Of a stretch of DNA of 64,000 nucleotides, positions 41,127-49,851 are shown piece after piece. The DNA is from Desulfitobacterium_A sp034927245 (GTDB taxonomy: Bacteria; Bacillota; Desulfitobacteriia; Desulfitobacteriales; Desulfitobacteriaceae). How positions within the stretch are numbered: position 1 is the stretch's first letter; every line of letters starts with the position of its first letter. Made by a program: the position numbers and the translations under genes. The stretch lies in the NCBI RefSeq assembly GCF_034927245.1, contig NZ_JAYFQK010000007.1, positions 13,971-77,970 on the forward strand. The letters run 5' to 3'. The notes under the pieces were generated by a model that did no database searches, was not told where the DNA came from, and saw nothing but the letters and a program-made list of their open reading frames with translations.

Positions 41127-41891
41127 TTATAATGCGACGTCTCGGTTGCAATCCTTAGAGTAAATATAGGTAAAGTTTGTTCTTCCCACACCATAGGCAG
41201 CTTGCGCTACATAGGGGCCGAACCAGACAAAATCGTCTTTTTTAATCATGGACCAGTTATCATCTAAGAGATAACAGCCTTCGCCTTCTAAAATGTAAGC
41301 GCCATGCTCTTGGACATGCGTTTCCACGAAGGGATGACATCCGCCGGGGGCAAATGAAAGGATATGCATATTCATGTCAAAATTGACATCCACCGGCAGC
41401 AGATCCTTAACAAAGACATTTTCCATATCATCATAAATTTTGTATTCAATATCATTGGTATTTCCATAATAGACATAGGGCTGCATTCCCTCGCAGGGAA
41501 CGTAGACTTGTTTGTATAAAAGAACCTTCATCGGCTTATCAGAGGTGTTTTTGAATTCCAGACCGACACCGGCAGGGGCATAGATATAGGCGCCGTCTGT
41601 TACCTTATAATCTTTTCCGGCAACGGTGTAAACTCCTTCCCCTTCGATACAGTAAATAAAGGTTTCAATATTGGGCTGGTTGCCAAAAACCTTTGTTGTT
41701 CCGCCGTTCTTTTCGGCAGTAATGACATACTGAACAAAACTTGCTCCCATCTTCGGTGAAGCGACAATACTGATCCTGCACCCTTCAATCCCGGGAACAA
41801 CATTGTTCACCAGACCTGTTTCCGGCAAAACTGCATAATTGCCATGCTTCACTACTGCCCTTGTTGATAAGATGTCACTTGGATAACCCAT
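41127..41891 (-). CDS. allE: (S)-ureidoglycine aminohydrolase (bicupin)
   Basis: A 254-aa two-cupin protein that removes ammonia from (S)-ureidoglycine to give (S)-ureidoglycolate, the step after AllC. The N-terminal segment SDILSTRAVVKHGNYAVLPE, then GCRISIVASPKMGASFVQYVI, is highly typical of AllE. The C-terminal cupin carries the likely Mn ligands in HPFVETHVQEHGAYILEGEG. ATG 41891 follows AAGGGTGGG and is preferred over the in-frame ATG 41912. Its neighbours are allB copy 2 downstream and a small cupin upstream. Confidence 0.9.
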   Translation of the reverse strand: MGYPSDILSTRAVVKHGNYAVLPETGLVNNVVPGIEGCRISIVASPKMGASFVQYVITAEKNGGTTKVFGNQPNIETFIYCIEGEGVYTVAGKDYKVTDGAYIYAPAGVGLEFKNTSDKPMKVLLYKQVYVPCEGMQPYVYYGNTNDIEYKIYDDMENVFVKDLLPVDVNFDMNMHILSFAPGGCHPFVETHVQEHGAYILEGEGCYLLDDNWSMIKKDDFVWFGPYVAQAAYGVGRTNFTYIYSKDCNRDVAL

Positions 41892-41920
41892 TAAACCCAC
41901 CCTTTCATTCATTATCGTTA

Positions 41921-42283
41921 TTATTGTTGTTTTTGTTGGGTATAGAGGATCACTGCTATATATTCCAGATCACAGTCTCCAATATTTTCGATCGCGTGGT
42001 AATCTCCGTCTTTGCATCCGGTCATATCGCCGGGGCCTAAAATCTGCTCATTGCCGTTATCATTGACGCGCGCTTTGCCCTTTAAGATGTAATAGGTTTC
42101 AAAATCGCCGTCATGACGGTGCTTACCAATGGATCCGCCCACAGGAATGATGCTGACACCAAAGAGCCTCCCTGTCCCATAGTTATCCTCATTCTCCAGG
42201 ATATTAATAATCTTTACGGTTTCTTTTCCGCCTTTTAAGTTGGGGCTGTATTCAACCCTCAACTCATCTGCCCTTTTTATCAT
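41921..42283 (-). CDS. Small single-domain cupin
   Basis: A 120-aa RmlC-like cupin. Metal-type motif 1 is GKHRHDGDFETYYILKG and motif 2 is GDYHAIENIGD. It is co-transcribed with allE (30 bp). The family does not define a reaction. It could help with the chemistry of unstable ureidoglycine/ureidoglycolate or bind a ureide as a sensor, both inference. The start is ATG after GAGGAGGATGATTCA. Confidence 0.8.
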   Translation of the reverse strand: MIKRADELRVEYSPNLKGGKETVKIINILENEDNYGTGRLFGVSIIPVGGSIGKHRHDGDFETYYILKGKARVNDNGNEQILGPGDMTGCKDGDYHAIENIGDCDLEYIAVILYTQQKQQ

Positions 42284-42327
42284 TGAATCATCCTCCTCTT
42301 TGAATCATTCTTATAAACCATACGTGC

Positions 42328-42396
42328 GGTCGACCACTTTATTTGCAACTTCATTTTAACTCATGTATATTTATATTGCAATCTATTAATTTGCAA
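42328..42396. promoter_or_regulatory. Candidate operators in the cupin / GntR divergent region
   Basis: GGTCGACC (42328-42335) is a perfect palindrome in the context GCGGTCGACCAC, close to the GGT-N2-ACC core favoured by FadR-type GntR proteins. TTGCAA occurs three times as a direct repeat (42343, 42376, 42391), the last two 15 bp apart and right before the regulator start. Autoregulation and control of the divergent cupin-allE genes is likely. Confidence 0.5.
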
Positions 42397-42411
42397 TCAG
42401 AAAGGCATGAT

Positions 42412-43428
42412 ATGACTATGGAAAAGCTCTATTCCTCATATATTCCCGAAAATTTGCTGTTATTGAGACGCATCCTAATGCTATCCCAAACGGAATTTAT
42501 CAATAAATATCTGACCGATGAACTCAATCAACCTCTGCTCAGCATTTCCAAACTATCCACTCTGGAAAAAAAGGAATGCAATGACAGCGAGTATTATGCG
42601 TCAGTGATTGCTCAGAAATTTGCCGTCGACGCAAAACTGTTTCAGCTTCCACCCGACGATTTTGCGAAGAATATTGATCTATTCATCCATCACCAAAATA
42701 CATCTCAGAATAATACCTTAAAAGATATAGCTCCTCTTGTCAAAAAAACAAGCCAGGTAGAGATACTCGTCAATATCATCAGTGACTACCTGGTTGACCG
42801 GATCATCACAGGTGAATTGAAGCCCGGTGATAAAATTCCCTCAGACCGGGATCTTTCCGCCTTGTTTAACGTCGGCCGCACCTCCATCCGCGAAGCTTTA
42901 AAGGTATTAAGCGTCCTAGGGCTGATCAATATTCTTCCCGGACAAGGCACGTTTATTGCATCGCAAAGTTCTGAGTTTTTCCTGACCCCTCTTTCTTGGT
43001 CCTTCCTCATCGGCGAAAAGAATTTAGAGCATTTAATTTCGGTGCGAAATGTCCTGGAAATCGAATCTGCTCGACTTGCCGCTTTAAACGCTACAAAAGA
43101 GGACTTAGAAATTCTTAAGGATATCTTCGAACAATCCAAAAAAGCCTATACGCAAAGCAACTATCAGCTTTTTCTTGATTCAGACCTCGATTTCCATCTA
43201 ACCATCGCTCAGTGCTCCCATAATCCCATTCTTTATAATTTACTGCTGACCTCCCGCAAACTAATCAAGCACATCAGTCAAAGCGGAATGCTGAATTTAG
43301 ATGATTTAAGCGCGGTCTATCAAGAGCATACACGTATTTATCTGAGTATCACCCAGCAAAACTCCGCTGAAGCAGTCTCATCCATGCGTCATCATTTAGA
43401 AAATGCGCATCGCCGATATCATTTGTAA
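42412..43428 (+). CDS. FadR-type GntR regulator with an extra N-terminal XRE-like domain
   Basis: A 338-aa protein, about 100 residues longer than ordinary FadR/FCD regulators. Residues ~1-90 look like an HTH_3 domain (ENLLLLRRILMLSQTEFINKYL, then SISKLSTLEKKE, then a helix with AQKFAVD). A GntR winged helix follows (VDRIITGELKPGDKIPSDRD; RTSIREALKVLSVLGLI), then a C-terminal FCD ligand domain (~175-335) with RNVLEIESARLAA and a metal-type DLDFHLTIAQCSHN. ATG 42412 follows AGAAAGG. It is divergent from the cupin-allE-allB genes and probably controls them. The XRE-GntR-FCD fusion is unusual. Confidence 0.8.
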   Translation: MTMEKLYSSYIPENLLLLRRILMLSQTEFINKYLTDELNQPLLSISKLSTLEKKECNDSEYYASVIAQKFAVDAKLFQLPPDDFAKNIDLFIHHQNTSQNNTLKDIAPLVKKTSQVEILVNIISDYLVDRIITGELKPGDKIPSDRDLSALFNVGRTSIREALKVLSVLGLINILPGQGTFIASQSSEFFLTPLSWSFLIGEKNLEHLISVRNVLEIESARLAALNATKEDLEILKDIFEQSKKAYTQSNYQLFLDSDLDFHLTIAQCSHNPILYNLLLTSRKLIKHISQSGMLNLDDLSAVYQEHTRIYLSITQQNSAEAVSSMRHHLENAHRRYHL

Positions 43429-43546
43429 AGGGATGTAAAGGAAATCGATACTCCGATCGCGAATATAAAAGAATCTTGGCTCTTTACGGCTTCATCAATC
43501 GAAACATTATCAATCTCAATCGAACTATAGCAGCGGGGTGAACTTT

Positions 43547-43879
43547 TTGAAACGCAATGAATCGAAACGCAATGAAAATGTAATTGTCTGGACCTTTTTT
43601 TCTATTGCTTTAATCGGAACATATATGTTCCTCCTCCAGCAGCCAAATGAGGCCCTTTCCTCAAGAGCTTATTTAATCAGTGCTTTTGTCGCTATCAGCC
43701 TGACCTTTTTACTCGACCGCTATCTTAAAAACCGTAAAGCTAAAGCGGAAAAAGAAGCCGCAGCGAAGAAGTCGCATTCGAAGAAGGATTCGAAAAAATC
43801 GGCTTCCGCGAACTCCGGAACAGGTTCCGAATCCAAACGAAGTAAAAATGCGAAACGCAAAAAGAAGAATAAGAAGTAA
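43547..43879 (+). CDS. Small membrane protein with highly basic C-terminal tail
   Basis: About 110 aa. Two TM helices (~residues 14-33 and 41-58) are followed by a Lys/Ser-rich tail in which nearly every second residue is Lys or Arg, ending KRKKKNKK. No known family. The tail could bind nucleic acid, ribosomes or anionic lipid head groups. TTG 43547 is favoured by GGGGTGA at 43536-43542; GTG 43538 in the same frame is the alternative. It stands alone before a strong terminator. Confidence 0.6.
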   Translation: MKRNESKRNENVIVWTFFSIALIGTYMFLLQQPNEALSSRAYLISAFVAISLTFLLDRYLKNRKAKAEKEAAAKKSHSKKDSKKSASANSGTGSESKRSKNAKRKKKNKK

Positions 43880-43947
43880 CCCACGAGAACTATAAACATG
43901 AGAACCACAACCACGAGAACTATATTAAACAAAAACTATATTAACGA

Positions 43948-43994
43948 AAAAAGAGATTTGACTAAGCTTCCTAAAGCGAGTCAAATCTCTTTTT
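43948..43994. terminator. Bidirectional terminator between the basic membrane protein and dpp genes
   Basis: AAAAGAGATTTGACT and AGTCAAATCTCTTTT form a perfect stem of at least 15 bp around a ~15-nt loop, with T runs on both strands. Confidence 0.8.
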
Positions 43995-44067
43995 AATTTC
44001 TTTTGAATCCCCTTAACTTAATCGTTCTTGAAGATTTTTTCTTAATATATCGTTAGGAAGCCTGACC

Positions 44068-45033
44068 CTAGAACAGATGGCAAGCTACCCAGTGGTCGGG
44101 GGCTACTTCTTTTAAGGCCGGTGCATTTGCTTTGCATTGCTCCATTCGTTTGAAACAGCGCGAGCAGAAACGGCAGCCTGAGGGCGGATCAATCGGACTG
44201 GGTACATCACCCTCCAGGATGATCCGCTCCTTTTTCTTTTCCGGGTTAATGATGGGAATAGCCGAAAGTAAAGCTTGGGTATAGGGATGAAGGGGGTTAG
44301 CATAAAGGTCCCTTTTCGCAGCAATTTCTACCAGCTTGCCCAGATACATTACACCCACACGATCGCTGATGTGTTTAACAACATTTAAGCCATGGGCGAT
44401 AAACAAGTAGGTCAAACCAAACTCGTCCTTTAAATCATCGAGCAGGTTTAAAACCTGAGCTTGAATCGACACATCAAGAGCGGAAACAGGTTCATCACAG
44501 ACGATAAGCTTAGGCTGCACGGCAAGGGCACGGGCAATACCCACACGCTGCCTCTGACCGCCGGAAAACTCATGAGGATAGCGGTTACGTTGATGCTGCG
44601 CCAAACCAACGCAATTCAACAGATAGATAACCCGCTCTTCCACTTTATCCCTCGGCAGAAGATTATTGATCAAGATCGGCTCAGCAATAATGTCGCCAAT
44701 CGTCATTCTCGGGTTTAAAGAAGCATAAGGGTCCTGAAAAATCATCTGAATATCCTTGCAATACGCGCGGCGCTGCTTTTCCTTAAGCCCCGTTATTTCC
44801 AGTCCCTCGAAGAAGATCTTGCCGTGGGTCGGCTGGTAAAGATTAACCAAGATTTTACCGAAGGTGGTTTTACCGCAACCGGACTCACCCACAAGACCAA
44901 AAGCCTCTCCTTTATTAATGGTTAAGGAAACATCATCGACTGCCTTTAAAAAGGAAACCGGCTTGCCGAGCATATTCGTTTCAACGGTGAAATATTTGGA
45001 AAGGTTTTGAATGTCCATCAATACTTCGCTCAT
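44068..45033 (-). CDS. dppF: Oligopeptide/dipeptide ABC transporter ATPase (OppF/DppF)
   Basis: A 321-aa ATPase. Walker A is GESGCGKTTFGK, signature FSGGQRQRVGIARAL, Walker B LIVCDEPVSALD, and the C-terminal oligopeptide extension has Cys residues typical of the Opp/Dpp FeS-like tail (CRFCSRCFKRMEQC). Start ATG overlaps the dppD stop (ATGA). It is the last gene of the transporter operon. Confidence 0.93.
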   Translation of the reverse strand: MSEVLMDIQNLSKYFTVETNMLGKPVSFLKAVDDVSLTINKGEAFGLVGESGCGKTTFGKILVNLYQPTHGKIFFEGLEITGLKEKQRRAYCKDIQMIFQDPYASLNPRMTIGDIIAEPILINNLLPRDKVEERVIYLLNCVGLAQHQRNRYPHEFSGGQRQRVGIARALAVQPKLIVCDEPVSALDVSIQAQVLNLLDDLKDEFGLTYLFIAHGLNVVKHISDRVGVMYLGKLVEIAAKRDLYANPLHPYTQALLSAIPIINPEKKKERIILEGDVPSPIDPPSGCRFCSRCFKRMEQCKANAPALKEVAPDHWVACHLF

Positions 45034-46016
45034 TTTGCCTTCAATTCCCCTTTCTTGACATCATCATATAAAAAGCAGCGAACCTTATGACCGCAGATCT
45101 CCTTAAGCTCCGGTGTTTCTTTCGTGCAGCGATCCATACAGCGGTCACAGCGATCGGAAAAAGAACACCCCGGCGGCATATTCAAGGGGTTCGGTACCAT
45201 GCCTTTAATCATATATAACCGTTCGTCTTTATCATTATCGATTTGAGGAATTGACTTTAACAACCCAACTGTGTAGGGATGCAAGGGATTTTTGAACAAG
45301 CTCTTGACATCTGCTTCCTCAACAATTTTACCGCAGTACATTACGATAACACGGTCCGCAGCCTCGGAAACAACACCCAGATCGTGAGTGATGAGCAAAA
45401 CAGCCATGTTGAACTTTTCTCTCATATGATAAAGCAGATCGAGAATCTGCGCCTGGATCGTCACATCAAGGGCTGTTGTCGGTTCATCGGCAATCAATAA
45501 TTCTGGATCACAGGAAAGAGCCATAGCAATCATAACCCGCTGGCGCATGCCGCCGCTCATCTGATGAGGATAGTCATTGGCACGCTCGGCAGGAGAAGGT
45601 ATGCCTACCGTTTCCAGCATCTTGACGGTGCGCTCCAAGGCCTCTTTTTTAGATATCGTCATATGGGTTAGGATGTTTTCCATGATCTGATCCTTAATAC
45701 GGTATACCGGATCAAGAGACGTCATCGGCTCCTGAAAAATCATGGAAATCATATTTCCCCTGATTTCCTGCAGTTCTTTTTGGCTCATTTTATTCAAATC
45801 CTGGGATTTAAATAAAATCTCTCCCCCGGCAATCCTCCCCGGACTCTGCAGCAGCCCCATAATGGAAAGAGAAGTCACGCTTTTTCCCGAGCCGGATTCG
45901 CCGACAATCGCCAGAATTTCACCTTTATCGATGGCGAAGCTAACATCATCGACCGCTTTAACTGTACCATGTTTCAGTTTAAATTCCGTTTGTAAGTTCT
46001 TCACTTCCAACAACAT
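45030..46016 (-). CDS. dppD: Oligopeptide/dipeptide ABC transporter ATPase (OppD/DppD)
   Basis: A 328-aa ATPase. Walker A GESGSGKSVT, signature MSGGMRQRVMIAMAL, Walker B LLIADEPTTALD, and the Cys-containing C-terminal extension (CSFSDRCDRCMDRC). It pairs with DppF to drive peptide import. ATG 46016 is favoured, ~10 bp after AGGAGG; GTG codons at 46028/46025 in frame overlap that site. Confidence 0.93.
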   Translation of the reverse strand: MLLEVKNLQTEFKLKHGTVKAVDDVSFAIDKGEILAIVGESGSGKSVTSLSIMGLLQSPGRIAGGEILFKSQDLNKMSQKELQEIRGNMISMIFQEPMTSLDPVYRIKDQIMENILTHMTISKKEALERTVKMLETVGIPSPAERANDYPHQMSGGMRQRVMIAMALSCDPELLIADEPTTALDVTIQAQILDLLYHMREKFNMAVLLITHDLGVVSEAADRVIVMYCGKIVEEADVKSLFKNPLHPYTVGLLKSIPQIDNDKDERLYMIKGMVPNPLNMPPGCSFSDRCDRCMDRCTKETPELKEICGHKVRCFLYDDVKKGELKAK

Positions 46017-46031
46017 CTTGTTCACCACCTC

Positions 46032-46964
46032 CTATTTTACCCTAGATTTCGGATCAAACGCATCTCGGAGCCCGTCACCAAGCAGATTAAACGCCAAAAC
46101 CGTAATGGTGATCGCAATGCCGGGAAAAATCAAGGTGTAGGAAGCCGTGAAAATAAACCCTCTTGCACGCCCCAGCATATCACCCCATTCGGCAAAGGGC
46201 GGCTGAACACCCAAACCTAAGAAACCCAGGGCTGCAGTATCGAGCACAGCCGTTGATATACCCAGCGTAGCCCGAACAACAATTTGGGAAACAACATTAG
46301 GTAAAATATGCCGGAAAATAATCCGGCGGTCAGAATTCCCGATAACCTTAGCCGCCTGAACATAATCATTTTCTTTAACAGACAGAATACTGCCCCGTAC
46401 GATACGGGCATACTCCGGAATGGACACAATCCCAATAGCGATAATGGCTTTGTCCAAACCTTTGCCCAGCGCTGCCATAAAGGCAATTGCCAGCAAAATA
46501 GAGGGAATAGCCAGCATCATATCCATGATCCGCATGATGATCATATCCGTTTTACCGCCGCGATACCCCGCGATGGCCCCTAACACAACACCAACGGAAA
46601 GCGAGATTGATACCGCAGCAAGGCCCACAAACAACGAAATCTTTGTTCCGTCAAGAACCCGGCTGAACATATCCCTGCCCAGCTGGTCTGTTCCAAACCA
46701 GTGTTCCGCGTTTGGAGGAATGAAGCTTTGCGTCATATTTGAATAATTCGGGTCGTAGGGCAAGATCTGTTTTCCCAGTAGCTCGCTCACCCAGACTAAT
46801 ACTGCTATCAGCACAAGAATACCTATGATGACCAGACCAACGACAGCCGCCTTATTCAGCCTCAGTGTTTCCCACATCACTTTCAGCTGGGATTCCGGTT
46901 TTTCCACGTATTCGGCAGCCTGTACCTGATTTCCATCTGTTGTTGCTAAATTATTTTTCTTCAT
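46032..46964 (-). CDS. dppC: Oligopeptide/dipeptide ABC transporter permease (OppC/DppC)
   Basis: A 310-aa permease with an N-terminal cytoplasmic tail, TM1 (~40-62) and five more TM helices. The EAA loop is YVQAAKVIGNSDRRIIFRHILPNV, which contacts the ATPases. FGTDQLGRDMFSRVL is the hallmark of OppC/DppC. ATG follows GGAGGTGTAGC. Confidence 0.94.
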   Translation of the reverse strand: MKKNNLATTDGNQVQAAEYVEKPESQLKVMWETLRLNKAAVVGLVIIGILVLIAVLVWVSELLGKQILPYDPNYSNMTQSFIPPNAEHWFGTDQLGRDMFSRVLDGTKISLFVGLAAVSISLSVGVVLGAIAGYRGGKTDMIIMRIMDMMLAIPSILLAIAFMAALGKGLDKAIIAIGIVSIPEYARIVRGSILSVKENDYVQAAKVIGNSDRRIIFRHILPNVVSQIVVRATLGISTAVLDTAALGFLGLGVQPPFAEWGDMLGRARGFIFTASYTLIFPGIAITITVLAFNLLGDGLRDAFDPKSRVK

Positions 46965-46978
46965 ACAAGCTACACCTC

Positions 46979-47986
46979 CTACTTACCATATTTAATACGT
47001 GGATCGAGGAACGCATAGATTAAGTCGACCACTAAATTAATCAAGACAAAAACCGTGGCAACCAGTAAAATAACCCCTTGGACAACCGGGAAATCGGACT
47101 TGAGAATACATTGCACCGTATACGCGCCAATCCCCGGCCAGGAGAACACCGTCTCTGTCAGAACGGCACCGCCGAGCAGGCTTCCCAACTGCAGACCGAT
47201 AACCGTCACGATAGGAATCATGCCATTACGAAAAGCATGCCTGCGAATGACTTTGCCCTCAGAAATCCCCTTCGCCCTCGCCGTACGAATGTAATCCTGC
47301 TGCAGAGTGTCGAGCATACTTGAACGCGTCATTCGGGCAATAATAGCCATAGAATACATGGCCAAAGCAACAGAAGGCAGCAGTAAATGCTTCAAAGCAT
47401 CAACAAAGGCATTCATATCTCCTGTGACCAAGCTGTCAATCAAGTAAAAACCCGTAACCGCTGCCGGCTGGAGCATCGGATCGATTCTACCGCTTGAAGG
47501 AAGCAGATGCAATGTTCCCGAAAAAAGAATAATTAACAAAATTCCAAGCCAAAAGATAGGCATTGAAACTCCGATCAAGGCAAGAAACATACCTGCATTA
47601 TCAAAAATGGTGTTCTTTTTAACCGCGGAAATAACACCGATAATCACACCAAAAACTGCGGCGATAATTATTGCACACAGAGCAAGCTCAATCGTCGCCG
47701 GGAACCGAGCCATAATCTCATTAGTAACGGGGGTCTTTGTAAAGTAGGATGTTCCTAAATCACCGGTTACTGCCCCTGTAATAAAATGAATATATTGCAT
47801 ATAAATCGGGTCATTAAGTCCGTTTGCCTCCCGCCACGCCTCAGTAGCTTCTACCGTTGCATGCTGGCCTAAAACAATCGGTGCGGGGTCCGGAGAAAAT
47901 ACGTGCATAATGAGAAAGACAATGATGGAAACTCCAATCAGAACGGGAATTAACATCAAAATCCGTTTAATGATGTATTTTAGCAT
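46979..47986 (-). CDS. dppB: Oligopeptide/dipeptide ABC transporter permease (OppB/DppB)
   Basis: A 335-aa, six-TM permease. Start segment YIIKRILMLIPVLIGVSIIVF and EAA loop YIRTARAKGISEGKVIRRHA are standard. ATG 47986 is 7 bp after AAAGGTG; GTG 47995 is in frame but too close. Between it and the binding-protein gene lies a strong hairpin. Confidence 0.94.
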   Translation of the reverse strand: MLKYIIKRILMLIPVLIGVSIIVFLIMHVFSPDPAPIVLGQHATVEATEAWREANGLNDPIYMQYIHFITGAVTGDLGTSYFTKTPVTNEIMARFPATIELALCAIIIAAVFGVIIGVISAVKKNTIFDNAGMFLALIGVSMPIFWLGILLIILFSGTLHLLPSSGRIDPMLQPAAVTGFYLIDSLVTGDMNAFVDALKHLLLPSVALAMYSMAIIARMTRSSMLDTLQQDYIRTARAKGISEGKVIRRHAFRNGMIPIVTVIGLQLGSLLGGAVLTETVFSWPGIGAYTVQCILKSDFPVVQGVILLVATVFVLINLVVDLIYAFLDPRIKYGK

Positions 47987-48041
47987 GAGCAACACCTTTC
48001 AGATCGTGTACAAGTGACTTACTGCGGGATACAAAGCAAAA

Positions 48042-48072
48042 CCGGGAACCGGATTAAAAATCCGGTTCTCGG
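48042..48072 (-). terminator. Intra-operon hairpin (attenuating/stabilising) after the binding-protein gene
   Basis: CCGGGAACCGGATT and AATCCGGTTCTCGG form a 14-bp stem (one G-U) with an AAA/TTT loop. No strong T run follows, so it more likely protects the binding-protein mRNA or partially terminates. This fits the common excess of binding protein over permease. Confidence 0.65.
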
Positions 48073-48101
48073 TAAACTGCAAACAATATTCAGGTCAATC
48101 G

Positions 48102-49670
48102 TTATTTTTTAGATACTCCGGCAAAAGGAGTAACACCTGTCATATGATAAGTGAAGTTTTGGACGTTCGCCCGATATGCACAAAGTGTTTCGGCATGGGA
48201 AATTGGGAGCCAAACCGCTTCTTTAGCAGCCATTTTTTCTAAGTTGGTGTAAATCTGATTGCGCTCATTTCCGGCAGGAGTTGATTTTCCTTTTAGGAAT
48301 AATTGGTTAAATTCAGCGTTATTATAACGAGCAACATTCATGGTCGGGTCTTTATGAGCTAACAATTCCATAAAGTTATCCGGGTCCCCATTATCTCCGA
48401 TCCAACCGTAGAAGCAGATGTCATAATCGCCAGCTTTTACTTTCTCTTTATAAGTAGTCCAGTCATAGGAATCAATTGTGGCAGTAATCCCGACTTTGGA
48501 AAAATACCCTTGAATAGCTTCAGCTAAAGCCTGTCCATTCGCAGAGTTATAAGGTCTTGGGTTGGTATAAGTAATGACATGGACCTTAGTCAATCCGGCA
48601 TTTTTTAAGGTTTGAGCCGCAGCCTCGGGATTGTAAGAAACTTGGGCAACGCCCTTATCATAACCTTCCATGAAGGTCGGTAAAATAGAAGTAGCAGGCT
48701 CAGCATATCCTTGATATAAGCTTTTTACCATTTCCGGAACATTAATAGATTGAGAAACAGCAACCCGAAGTTTAGCATCATTAAAAGGCGCCTTGGACGT
48801 GTTGTAAGCCATATAATTGATGTTCATACCGGGAGCCTGAAAGATCTTGTTGCCGGCACTTGTAATTTGGTCAACTACAGTTGCATCAATACCGTCGATC
48901 ATATCCGCTTCACCGTTATTTAGAGCAACAACACGTGCTGAGTTGTCTTTGATGAATTTGAAGATGACATTCTTAGTCAGGGCCTTATCACCCCAGTATT
49001 CGTCATTGCGGACTAAAACAATGTTTTGATCCTTTTCCCATTTAACAAACTTATAAGGACCTGTTCCAACCGGTGTTTGGTTAACATTATTATTATTTTC
49101 TTTTAAAGCTTTCGGGCTAATCATGGGTGCGCTCATAACCATTGCCAGGTTATTGAGGAAAGGCGTGTTGGGTTCTTTCAAATTGATCTTAACCGTGTTT
49201 TGATCGACTACTTCAACATTTTTGACCGCACCATAAACAAAAGAAGCATAGGCCATATCTTCCGTCACCTGCGGAGGGATCTGACGATCAACATTATACT
49301 TTACTGCCTCTGCGTTAAAGTCAGTGCCATCATGAAATTTAACACCCTCTTGGAGATGGAAAGTATAAGACAGTCCGTCAGGACTCACATCCCAGCTTTT
49401 GGCCAGGGAAGGTTCAACTTTAGTTGAATCCTTGTTGTACTTTAAGAGTCCTTCATAAATGTTGATCATGACCTTGGCTGACTCGCCATCATCTACCATT
49501 GCCGGATCCAATCCTCTCGGCTCGGCTCCCTGTGCATAGATCAAGGTATCATTGGCCTTAGATGCGGTGCCGCTGCCGGCATCTTTGCTGCTGCCACAAC
49601 CGGTTAAAACGAGACTGCCGGCTAAAACAAAGCTCAGTGCTAGAGCAGCAAATTTTTTCCCCTTTTTCAT
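48102..49670 (-). CDS. dppA: Peptide/nickel-type extracellular substrate-binding lipoprotein (DppA/OppA/SBP_bac_5)
   Basis: A 522-aa lipoprotein with signal peptide and lipobox LVLTGC (Cys about 25). The family-5 binding-protein core contains IYAQGAEPRGLDPAMVDDGE, the cluster motif YTFHLQEGVKFHDGTDFNAEAVKYN, and VGTGPYKFVKWEKDQ. It captures peptides or another small ligand for DppBCDF. ATG 49670 follows GAAGGGG; the frame stays open upstream but without a site. It is first in the operon, behind a promoter with a central palindrome. Confidence 0.93.
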   Translation of the reverse strand: MKKGKKFAALALSFVLAGSLVLTGCGSSKDAGSGTASKANDTLIYAQGAEPRGLDPAMVDDGESAKVMINIYEGLLKYNKDSTKVEPSLAKSWDVSPDGLSYTFHLQEGVKFHDGTDFNAEAVKYNVDRQIPPQVTEDMAYASFVYGAVKNVEVVDQNTVKINLKEPNTPFLNNLAMVMSAPMISPKALKENNNNVNQTPVGTGPYKFVKWEKDQNIVLVRNDEYWGDKALTKNVIFKFIKDNSARVVALNNGEADMIDGIDATVVDQITSAGNKIFQAPGMNINYMAYNTSKAPFNDAKLRVAVSQSINVPEMVKSLYQGYAEPATSILPTFMEGYDKGVAQVSYNPEAAAQTLKNAGLTKVHVITYTNPRPYNSANGQALAEAIQGYFSKVGITATIDSYDWTTYKEKVKAGDYDICFYGWIGDNGDPDNFMELLAHKDPTMNVARYNNAEFNQLFLKGKSTPAGNERNQIYTNLEKMAAKEAVWLPISHAETLCAYRANVQNFTYHMTGVTPFAGVSKK

Positions 49671-49714
49671 TCTCTTTTCCCCTTCTTTTCTTATGTAGAC
49701 TTTTTCTAAGTCCA

Positions 49715-49742
49715 ATAGTACCATTTCGCGAAATTCTGTCAA
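49715..49742 (-). promoter_or_regulatory. dpp operon promoter with a 12-bp palindrome in the spacer
   Basis: On the minus strand TTGACA (49742-49737), a 16-bp spacer, then an extended -10, TGG-TACTAT (49720-49715). The spacer is largely ATTTCGCGAAAT (49734-49723), a perfect palindrome. A repressor there would block polymerase. The regulator is not adjacent. Confidence 0.65.
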
Positions 49743-49807
49743 TAACTATTTATCCCTTAAGTCTTAATAATCTCAATTAACTGAAAGTATACTGTATGCA
49801 CAAATAC

Positions 49808-49842
49808 AAAACCCCTAGAAGGCGCATCCTTCGAGGGGTTTT
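49808..49842 (-). terminator. Terminator after the amidase gene
   Basis: AAAACCCCTAGAAGG and CCTTCGAGGGGTTTT pair (one mismatch) around a short loop with T runs on both strands. It lies just past the amidase stop. Confidence 0.75.
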
Positions 49843-49851
49843 CCCGAACAG

